From Oscillospiraceae bacterium (GTDB lineage Bacteria; Bacillota; Clostridia; Oscillospirales; Ruminococcaceae): a DNA stretch of 12,180 nucleotides. The notes beneath the pieces are model-generated. The model searched no databases and had not been told where the DNA came from. It saw only the letters and a list, made by a program, of their open reading frames with translations. This document shows positions 6,764 through 12,180 of this stretch, piece by piece. The position numbers and the translations under genes are program-made. Positions within the stretch are counted from its first letter, which is position 1. Each line of letters begins with the position of its first letter. The stretch covers positions 1-12,180 of the forward strand of contig DNUB01000296.1 of the NCBI GenBank assembly GCA_003508605.1, read 5' to 3'.

Positions 6764-8842
6764 ATGGAAAAATATCTTGACAAGTCGCTTACACCTTTGG
6801 AAAGAGCCGAGGATTTAACAGACAAAATGACCGTGGAGGAGCAGGCAAGTCAGCTGAGATATGACGCACCCTCGATAAAAAGGCTGAATATCCCCGCATA
6901 TAACTGGTGGAACGAGGGACTGCACGGACTTGCCCGTTCGGGAGTTGCCACGGTGTTCCCTCAGGCAATAGGACTTGCCGCCATGTTCGACGAGGGTATG
7001 GTGGAAAAGGCAGGCGAAATAGTATCCCTTGAAGCAAGGGCAAAGTATAACGCTTACGTCCGCCATGAGGACAGGGACATTTACAAGGGGCTTACTATCT
7101 GGTCGCCCAATGTGAATATATTCAGAGACCCTCGCTGGGGCAGAGGACAGGAAACCTTCGGGGAAGACCCGTTTCTTACCGCCCAAAACGGAAAGGCTTA
7201 CGTAAGGGGACTTCAGGGGGATGGCGTACATTTGAGAACCGCCGCCTGCGCCAAGCATTTTGCGGCGCACAGCGGACCGGAGGATATCCGCCACAGCTTT
7301 GACGCAGAGGTTTCTTTAAAGGATTTGGAGGAAACCTACCTTTACGCCTTTGAGGAGCTTGTTAAGGACGCTAAGACCGAGGGAATAATGGGAGCGTATA
7401 ACCGCTTAAACGGCGAACCCTCCTGCGCCAGTGCCTTTCTTATGGAAAAGCTTAAGCAGTGGGGCTTTGATGGCTATTTCGTTTCCGACTGCTGGGCCAT
7501 AAACGATTTTCATCAGCACCACCTTGTTACCGCCAACGCCGTGGAATCCGCCGCCTTGGCGTTAAAGGCGGGCTGCGACGTAAACTGCGGCTGCTGCTAT
7601 CAGAACCTGCTTGCCGCCCTTGAGCAGGGGCTTGTTTCAAGGGAGGATATAAGAAACGCCTGTGTTCACCTTATGAGAACACGAATAAGATTGGGTATGC
7701 TTGACGGTGAAACGGAATACGATAATATCCCCTACACCCTGGTTTCCTGTAAGGAGCATAAGGCGGCGGCATTAAGCTGTGCGGAAAGGTCCGTTGTCTT
7801 GCTCAAAAATAACGGGATTCTGCCATTAAAAGAAGAAAAAATAAACACCTTGGCGGTGATAGGTCCCAACAGCAGAAGCATTGCCGCCCTTGAGGGAAAC
7901 TACTGCGGCACTGCCGACAGGTACGTAACGTTTCTCGAGGGCATTCAGAACCGTTTCGGGGGCAGAGTCATCTATGCCGAGGGCTGCCACCTTTATAAGG
8001 ACAGATGCTCGACCCTGGCTATGGCGGGGGACAGGCTGGCGGAAGCCCTGACCGCTGCGGAAAATTCCGACGCCGTAATACTTTGCTTGGGTCTGGACCC
8101 CACCCTGGAAGGAGAAGAGGGAGATACAAGCAACGAGTTTTCCTCGGGAGACAAAAAGGATCTGCGGCTGCCCGAAAGCCAGCGGCTGCTTGCGGAAAAA
8201 ATCATAGGCACGGGAAAGCCCGTTATAATGGTCTGCGCATCGGGAAGTGCCATAAATACGGGCTTTGATCCCGACGCTCTTTTGCAGGTATGGTATCCCG
8301 GCTCCGAGGGCGGCACAGCCTTGGCGGAAATTCTGTTCGGAGACGTTTCCCCCTCGGGAAAACTGCCGGTTACCTTTTACGAAAGCTCCGACCTGCTGCC
8401 CGATTTCACGGATTATTCCATGAAAAACAGAACCTACCGCTATGCCGAAAACAATGTTCTGTTCCCCTTCGGCTACGGTCTTACCTATTCAAGGGTTATT
8501 TGCGGCAAGCCGGAATACGACGGCGAAAAAGCTATTGTTTCCGCCGAAAATATCGGCACGGTCGACACCGAGGACGTGATTCAGCTTTATATTAAAGATT
8601 ACAGTGAAAATGCCGTGCCGAATTTCAGCCTTTGCGGATATAAGAGAATAAGGCTTCGTGCGGGAGAAACCGCCCGGGTTGAAATCCCCATATCGGAAAA
8701 AGCCTTTACCGCCGTGGACGAAAAGGGTGTAAGGAAAAAATACGGAAACAGGTTTACCCTTTATGCCGGAACTCATCAGCCCGACACATTAAGCAATGAG
8801 CTTTGCGGAAACCCCTGCCTGTTTTTGAATATTGAAAAATAA
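6764..8842 (+). CDS. Glycoside hydrolase family 3, beta-xylosidase/beta-glucosidase-like
   Basis: This 692-residue retaining exo-glycosidase has the N-terminal barrel at about 1-320: YNWWNEGLHG (46-55), GRGQETFGEDP (126-136), KHF (164-166) and the nucleophile Asp242 in FVSDCWAI. The second domain (about 340-560) contains VIGPNS and a LEGEEGD segment (448-454) that should hold the acid/base Glu. A fibronectin-III-like domain (about 590-690) ends the protein. The YNWWNE(G/A)LHG and SDC motifs are typical of the beta-xylosidase / arabinofuranosidase branch, but specificity within GH3 is hard to predict. There is no signal peptide, so it is expected to act on imported oligosaccharides. The ATG has AAAGGACA upstream. 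The next gene, an SGNH esterase, follows by 30 bases. Confidence 0.92.
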   Translation: MEKYLDKSLTPLERAEDLTDKMTVEEQASQLRYDAPSIKRLNIPAYNWWNEGLHGLARSGVATVFPQAIGLAAMFDEGMVEKAGEIVSLEARAKYNAYVRHEDRDIYKGLTIWSPNVNIFRDPRWGRGQETFGEDPFLTAQNGKAYVRGLQGDGVHLRTAACAKHFAAHSGPEDIRHSFDAEVSLKDLEETYLYAFEELVKDAKTEGIMGAYNRLNGEPSCASAFLMEKLKQWGFDGYFVSDCWAINDFHQHHLVTANAVESAALALKAGCDVNCGCCYQNLLAALEQGLVSREDIRNACVHLMRTRIRLGMLDGETEYDNIPYTLVSCKEHKAAALSCAERSVVLLKNNGILPLKEEKINTLAVIGPNSRSIAALEGNYCGTADRYVTFLEGIQNRFGGRVIYAEGCHLYKDRCSTLAMAGDRLAEALTAAENSDAVILCLGLDPTLEGEEGDTSNEFSSGDKKDLRLPESQRLLAEKIIGTGKPVIMVCASGSAINTGFDPDALLQVWYPGSEGGTALAEILFGDVSPSGKLPVTFYESSDLLPDFTDYSMKNRTYRYAENNVLFPFGYGLTYSRVICGKPEYDGEKAIVSAENIGTVDTEDVIQLYIKDYSENAVPNFSLCGYKRIRLRAGETARVEIPISEKAFTAVDEKGVRKKYGNRFTLYAGTHQPDTLSNELCGNPCLFLNIEK

Positions 8843-8872
8843 TAAACCAAATCCAAATAACCGGAGGAAAAA

Positions 8873-9508
8873 ATGAACGACAAGGAAATGAAAATACAGC
8901 GATACCGTGAGGAAAATAAAACCGTTAAATACGGTCAAACCGTTTTTACAGGTTCGTCGCTTATGGAAATGTTCCCGATTAACAAGCTTTTAGCAGAACA
9001 TAACGACAGCACAACGATTTATAATCGCGGAATAGGCGGATTCGTGTCACATGAACTGCTTAATGTTGTTGATGTATGCGTGACAGATTTAAAACCGTCA
9101 AAGGTCTTTATAAACATTGGTACCAATGATCTTAGTGACAGCCGTATTTCAATTTCGGAGCTTATGAAAAACTATGATAAAATAATTTCCGAAATAGAAT
9201 CAAGACTGCCTGAAACAAAAATCTATCTTATGGCGTATTATCCCGTAAATTATGAGGCGGCCGCCCAAAATATGCAGGAGTGTCTTAAAATACGCAATAA
9301 CGAAAAGATACGCACTGCCAATGCCGAGGTGAAAAAGCTTGCCGAAAAACACCGTCAGCGGTACATTGATATAAATCAAAATCTTATGGACGATTACGGC
9401 AGACTCAAAGCCGAATACACCATAGAAGGCCTGCACATAAACGAAGATGGTTACAGAGCGATTTATGATGATATAATGGCTTATGTAAAGGAATCGGTTA
9501 ATGTTTAA
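8873..9508 (+). CDS. Cytosolic SGNH/GDSL-type esterase
   Basis: This 211-residue protein has no signal peptide or membrane segment. SGNH blocks are recognisable: block I FTGSSLMEMFP (25-35, nucleophile Ser29), block II NRGIGG (51-56, Gly of the oxyanion hole), block III GTND (83-86, Asn85) and block V EGLHINEDGY (185-194, His188). Two positions deviate from the classic pattern: GDS is GSS, and the triad Asp before GLH is Glu185. The ATG follows a strong GGAGG site. It lies 30 bases after the GH3 gene, which makes a role in removing acetyl groups from imported xylo-oligosaccharides plausible. That is inference from context; acyl-CoA or other esters are possible too. Confidence 0.85.
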   Translation: MNDKEMKIQRYREENKTVKYGQTVFTGSSLMEMFPINKLLAEHNDSTTIYNRGIGGFVSHELLNVVDVCVTDLKPSKVFINIGTNDLSDSRISISELMKNYDKIISEIESRLPETKIYLMAYYPVNYEAAAQNMQECLKIRNNEKIRTANAEVKKLAEKHRQRYIDINQNLMDDYGRLKAEYTIEGLHINEDGYRAIYDDIMAYVKESVNV

Positions 9509-9538
9509 TACCAAAGCGTGTTCACATAAGGCTCGCAC

Positions 9539-9582
9539 GTATATTTTCGGCAAATTTTGCCTTGCAGGCAGTAAAAATATAC
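9539..9582. repeat. Compound inverted repeat in an intergenic region
   Basis: GTATATTTT (9539-9547) and AAAATATAC (9574-9582) form a 9-base perfect stem enclosing two alternative small hairpins, GGCAAA/TTTGCC (9549-9561) and TGCC/GGCA (9558-9570). A short outer pair, TCACA/TGTGA, lies around 9522 and 9593. No U-tract follows on the plus strand, so it is not a standard terminator for the esterase gene. The rest of this 194-base gap holds only the candidate promoter listed separately. Confidence 0.45.
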
Positions 9583-9612
9583 TTGAAACCATTGTGAGGT
9601 TCTTCCTATAAT
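9583..9612 (+). promoter_or_regulatory. Candidate promoter for the kinase-like / methyltransferase genes
   Basis: TTGAAA (9583-9588) and TATAAT (9607-9612) are separated by 18 bases, about 90 bases before the TTG start at 9703. A second, weaker candidate is TTGTTG (9649-9654) with TATACA (9671-9676) at 16-base spacing. Either would separate these genes from the GH3-esterase unit. Confidence 0.45.
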
Positions 9613-9702
9613 AATGATTCATGTTTGAAATGCAAATGGAGTACTTAATTGTTGCCCAAAAAGCTTTTTATATACATCAATAAAGAAGGGATTGTTTAAA
9701 AT

Positions 9703-10236
9703 TTGAAAATAATTTCTGTTGCAGCGGTTACCGCCGGCGGAAAAACAACTGTTGTCGATGAATTGAAGAAACGATTGCGGAACTCACAATCTTTGCATTT
9801 TGATAATTATACTTTTGAGGGTGAGGTCGACGACTTTTTTCAATGGGCACTTGACGGGGCAAATTACCATGTTTGGAATTTAACTCCCTTGGAAAATGAT
9901 ATTTTAAAGATCAAATCTGCGGGAATGTGCGATTACTTGATACTTGACTATCCTTTTGCTTATTGCCATGATACAATTAAACCGTATATCGATACAGCTT
10001 TTTTTATTGACACTCCGCTTGACATAGCTTTAGCGAGACACATCCTGAGAGACATGAGCGACGCCACAGCGGACGAGATACGACATGATCTGGAAATGTA
10101 TGTAAAATACGCCCGAATAGCCTATACTCAAATGCAAAAGGATATTTTGCCGTCGTCCGATTATGTAATAGACGGAACGCTTAGTACAAAAGAGATCGTG
10201 AATCAAATTGCTGCACAAACTGACGGCAGAAAATAG
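9703..10236 (+). CDS. P-loop nucleoside/nucleotide kinase-like protein
   Basis: This 177-residue protein opens with a strand and P-loop, KIISVAAVTAGGKTT. The Walker A motif is AVTAGGKT (8-15), with Ala at the first Gly position and Lys14-Thr15 intact. A hydrophobic strand ending in YLILDYP (78-84) supplies a Walker-B-like Asp82. A segment FIDTPLDIALARHILRDM (101-118) resembles the arginine-bearing lid of small kinases. The overall layout resembles uridine-kinase and other nucleoside-kinase families, but the substrate is not known. The start is TTG: an in-frame stop lies two codons upstream, so no earlier start is possible. AGAAGGG lies 12 bases before it, rather far, so translation may be weak. 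Base composition looks more AT-rich than in the genes before 8842. Confidence 0.75.
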   Translation: MKIISVAAVTAGGKTTVVDELKKRLRNSQSLHFDNYTFEGEVDDFFQWALDGANYHVWNLTPLENDILKIKSAGMCDYLILDYPFAYCHDTIKPYIDTAFFIDTPLDIALARHILRDMSDATADEIRHDLEMYVKYARIAYTQMQKDILPSSDYVIDGTLSTKEIVNQIAAQTDGRK

Positions 10237-10303
10237 CTCTTACACAAATGCGGAAATGTGCGGCGTTATTTCAAAAATATGTTATATGGAGGGAAAGATA
10301 AAT

Positions 10304-11095
10304 ATGAAGGAAAAAAATGCAGAAAGATTTACGGGCTTTGCCGATATATATGAAAAAGCACGGCCGACGGTGCCCGAATACCCGGTTAAAATAATATGCA
10401 AATATCTCGGTAAAAAGCCTGACACGGTTGTAGATATTGGCTGCGGCACAGGGCTTTCCACCGTTGTATGGAGCTCTGCGGCCGATAATGTAATCGGAAT
10501 CGAACCCAGCGAGGATATGATCTCGGCTGCACGGAAAAAAAGCTCGGATAATATAAAATTTGTGCAGGCGTACGGCGACAGCACAACGCTTGAGAGTAAT
10601 TCCGCCGATGTTGCGGTATGCTCCCAGTCCTTTCACTGGATGGAGCCCGCCGCAACATTAAAAGAAATCAACAGGATTTTAAGAACAAACGGCGTTTTTG
10701 CAACAATCGACTGCGACTGGCCTCCCGTTACTCTTTGGCAGGCCGAAAAGGCATATACGGTTCTTGGGGGCAAAATTTCGGAGATTGAAAAAAATAATCC
10801 GGAGATTAACAGCACGTTTATCAGGTACGGCAAGGACGGTCATTTGAAAAATATACAAAACAGCGGATATTTCAGATACGCCCGTGAGCTTTTATTTTCC
10901 AATACCGAAAGCTGCACGGCGGAGAGGCTTATAAATATCGTTTTAAGTCAAGGCGGCTTACAGACTATTTTAAAGAAATCTCCCGAATTGATAGCTAATG
11001 ACGTTAAGATATTTGCCGATACCGTAAGGTCGCTGTTTGGCGAGGAAAAATTTGATGTTGATTTTTGTTATCGTATGAGAATTGGAATAAAGTAG
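10304..11095 (+). CDS. Class I SAM-dependent methyltransferase
   Basis: This 263-residue protein carries motif I VVDIGCGTG (about 42-50), the acidic end of strand 2 in VIGIEPSEDM (Glu67) and the SQSFHWM segment (about 107-113) found in the trans-aconitate / Crg1-like group of small-molecule methyltransferases. These hold AdoMet in a Rossmann fold; the acceptor is not predictable here. The C-terminal third shows no clear motif. The frame is open from 10208, overlapping the previous gene, but the ATG at 10304 is chosen because GGAGGGAAA lies about 8-12 bases upstream and the methyltransferase homology begins right after (AERFTGFADIYEKARP). It is probably co-transcribed with the kinase-like gene, 67 bases ahead. 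Confidence 0.87.
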   Translation: MKEKNAERFTGFADIYEKARPTVPEYPVKIICKYLGKKPDTVVDIGCGTGLSTVVWSSAADNVIGIEPSEDMISAARKKSSDNIKFVQAYGDSTTLESNSADVAVCSQSFHWMEPAATLKEINRILRTNGVFATIDCDWPPVTLWQAEKAYTVLGGKISEIEKNNPEINSTFIRYGKDGHLKNIQNSGYFRYARELLFSNTESCTAERLINIVLSQGGLQTILKKSPELIANDVKIFADTVRSLFGEEKFDVDFCYRMRIGIK

Positions 11096-11102
11096 CACAA
11101 GG

Positions 11103-11158
11103 AAGGGCGTGGCAGAATTGGCTGAAACGCCGAATTGAGGCGGCGGTTTTATTCCGAC
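11103..11158 (+). other. tRNA-Leu-like remnant
   Basis: The stretch beginning GGGCGTGGCAGAATTGGC (11104-11121) and continuing TGAAACGC strongly resembles the acceptor end and D-arm of bacterial tRNA-Leu, including the typical GAATTGGC D-loop. It is followed by TTGAGG, as in a GAG-anticodon loop, within a CGCCG/CGGCG stem. The loop is 8 bases instead of 7. Only a poor T-arm-like hairpin (GGCGG, TTTTATT, CCGAC) follows, overlapping the anticodon stem, and no matching 3' acceptor strand is present. It is therefore not an intact tRNA; it may be a decayed or truncated copy. The comparison is from memory, not alignment. Confidence 0.4.
11128..11150 (+). terminator. Possible terminator after the methyltransferase gene
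   Basis: CGCCG (11128-11132) pairs with CGGCG (11141-11145) around an 8-base loop and is followed by G then TTTT and ATT. It lies 33 bases past the methyltransferase stop. The stem is short but GC-only. It lies inside the tRNA-Leu-like stretch, so the same bases may explain both signals. Confidence 0.45.
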
Positions 11159-11184
11159 ATTAAAAGAAAAGGGAGAATATTGCA

Positions 11185-11949
11185 ATGAGTGAAAAACGGT
11201 ATCAGATCTCTCCCATTGAGTTGGTTCAGTGGGCGGAGCCTTTATTTAACAGGAAGGAGGTCAAGGGATTCAGTGAAAAACAGATTTCCTCCTTTGAAAA
11301 TGCTGCGGGTATTAAATTTCCCGCCTCCCTGCGGGAATATTATCTTGCCTGCGGCGAGACAACACTGAATTTAGACAGTAATCCGATACTTATTCCCGCT
11401 AAGAATGCGAAGCGGGGCGAGGACAATGCGGCTTTTTCCTATGATTATATAAAAGAGGAGCTGGACTGGCTGAAAAAGCATCACGAGACGGGCTATGAGG
11501 ATCAGGAACAGCTCCGTACCCTGCCCGTGGAAGAATGGAACAGGATCGTGGATAATTATTTGCTGATCTGGGTTGAAAATCAGGGCTGCTGGTTTTCGGG
11601 CATTCGTACGGACGATCTGGACAAGCCAAATCCGCCCGTATATTACAACGACGAGGACGATATGTATCACTGGGCGCCCTTCGGCGATTCCGTTCAATCC
11701 TTTATTCTTACCGAGCTTTTGAATTGCTGTTGTTTTCGCAGAGCGGACGATACGATTGAAGACCCTGAGGAAATTCAAAAAACACTGAAGGAAAACGGAG
11801 TGGATTTTAAGCGTTTGCGGGAACCCTATCCCTTTCCCGGCGGACGTTTTGCCCATACCTGTTTGGATATGGATACCAATACCCTTTACGTTTATGGCGA
11901 GGAGGCGGAAAACCGTACCGAATATTTGAGGGTTATTCGGGCTGAATGA
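11185..11949 (+). CDS. SMI1/KNR4-family protein
   Basis: This 254-residue acidic, soluble protein shows the SMI1/KNR4 signature at about residues 28-60: FSEKQISSFENAAGIKFPASLREYYLACGE, an N-terminal helix pair in which the target protein is usually gripped. The mid-section (about 130-180) includes LLIWVENQGCWFSGIRTDD and YHWAPFGDSVQSFI, the beta-rich core of the family. In bacteria many members are immunity proteins of polymorphic toxin systems, but single chromosomal copies with no known role are common, and no toxin gene is visible within the window. The ATG follows GGGAG at about 8-12 bases. It lies 89 bases after the methyltransferase gene, beyond the possible terminator, so it may be a separate transcript. 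Confidence 0.85.
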   Translation: MSEKRYQISPIELVQWAEPLFNRKEVKGFSEKQISSFENAAGIKFPASLREYYLACGETTLNLDSNPILIPAKNAKRGEDNAAFSYDYIKEELDWLKKHHETGYEDQEQLRTLPVEEWNRIVDNYLLIWVENQGCWFSGIRTDDLDKPNPPVYYNDEDDMYHWAPFGDSVQSFILTELLNCCCFRRADDTIEDPEEIQKTLKENGVDFKRLREPYPFPGGRFAHTCLDMDTNTLYVYGEEAENRTEYLRVIRAE

Positions 11950-12061
11950 TTTGACATTATCGGCAGACGCACCGGATTTGGGCAGCGTTACTACAGCGAA
12001 GTTTTTATTGCGGCTGTTAAAAAACAAGAGGTTGGCAAATCGGAATTTGGAGGAGATAGTT

Positions 12062-12180
12062 ATGGAATATAGATGTAAAGTAACTGTACTTGATAAAAAA
12101 CTATTTCCGGAACTTCAAGCGCAATATTGTGCCGTTCCAGACAGCGGAAAATGTCCTTGCTACAATGTGGGAGATGAATT
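12062..12180 (+). CDS. TIGR04076-family protein, N-terminal fragment (cut by window end)
   Basis: About 39 codons are visible before the window ends. The protein begins MEYRCKVTVLDKKLFPELQ and continues to SGKCPCYNVGDEF, matching my memory of the small TIGR04076 family: an N-terminal strand with a Lys-Val-Thr-Val-Leu core, then a G-x-C-P-x-x-x-x-G-D-x-F segment. Four cysteines occur in the visible part. The function of the family is unknown. The ATG has a strong GGAGGAGA site just upstream, and the gene lies 112 bases after the SMI1/KNR4-family gene in the same direction. Confidence 0.7.
   Translation, partial: MEYRCKVTVLDKKLFPELQAQYCAVPDSGKCPCYNVGDE

Noticed and set aside
10208..10303. A 32-residue N-terminal extension of the methyltransferase
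   Set aside because: It overlaps the preceding gene, has no ribosome site, and its sequence is unlike the family; the ATG at 10304 has GGAGGG upstream.
11951..11980. TTGACA just after the SMI1/KNR4 stop as a promoter for the TIGR04076 gene
   Set aside because: No acceptable -10 box occurs 16-18 bases downstream.
11371..12027. A 218-codon open frame on the minus strand opposite the SMI1/KNR4 gene
   Set aside because: It is antisense to a gene with clear family motifs and a good ribosome site; its translation has no recognisable domain and looks like a shadow frame.
11950..12069. The SMI1/KNR4 frame stays open for about 39 codons after its TGA stop (FDIIGRRTGFGQRYYSEVF...)
   Set aside because: It could suggest read-through or a lost C-terminal extension, but a run of this length is expected by chance, no read-through signal is visible, and the next gene has its own ribosome site inside it.

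Overview
The window looks like chromosomal DNA of a low-to-mid GC Firmicute of class Clostridia, probably an Oscillospiraceae/Ruminococcus-like gut anaerobe. This rests on strong Gram-positive ribosome binding sites, consensus SigA-type promoters with 17-base spacers, clostridial families (DUF4358 and DUF4430 lipoproteins, ECF S-component, MetH with a separate activation protein) and a cytosolic GH3 glycosidase. The taxonomic call is inference; no marker gene is present.

Layout. (1) 110-1932, minus strand: a three-gene envelope unit driven by a textbook promoter at 1970-1998: membrane-anchored SGNH/GDSL hydrolase, DUF4358 lipoprotein, small four-helix membrane protein, then a hairpin. (2) 2093-3530, minus strand: a vitamin B12 uptake module. 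A promoter (3537-3565) makes a long leader holding a cobalamin riboswitch (about 3330-3490) and a nested hairpin with a U-rich tail. Next come a DUF4430 (transcobalamin-like) lipoprotein and an overlapping ECF-transporter S-component. (3) 3588-6710, plus strand: a divergent consensus promoter drives the MetH activation-domain protein and the B12-dependent methionine synthase core. B12 import and B12 use therefore sit back to back. (4) 6764-9508, plus strand: a GH3 beta-xylosidase/beta-glucosidase-like enzyme and a small SGNH esterase, which suggests intracellular processing of hemicellulose oligosaccharides. (5) 9509-12180, plus strand: accessory genes that look more AT-rich. These are a P-loop kinase-like protein, a SAM-dependent methyltransferase, a tRNA-Leu-like remnant that may serve as a terminator, a SMI1/KNR4-family protein and the start of a TIGR04076-family protein cut by the window end.

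The most coherent biology is the riboswitch, DUF4430 lipoprotein, S-component and split MetH block: a candidate B12 capture-and-use locus in which a surface lipoprotein may hand cobalamin to an ECF transporter. No CRISPR array, insertion sequence, intact tRNA or rRNA was seen.
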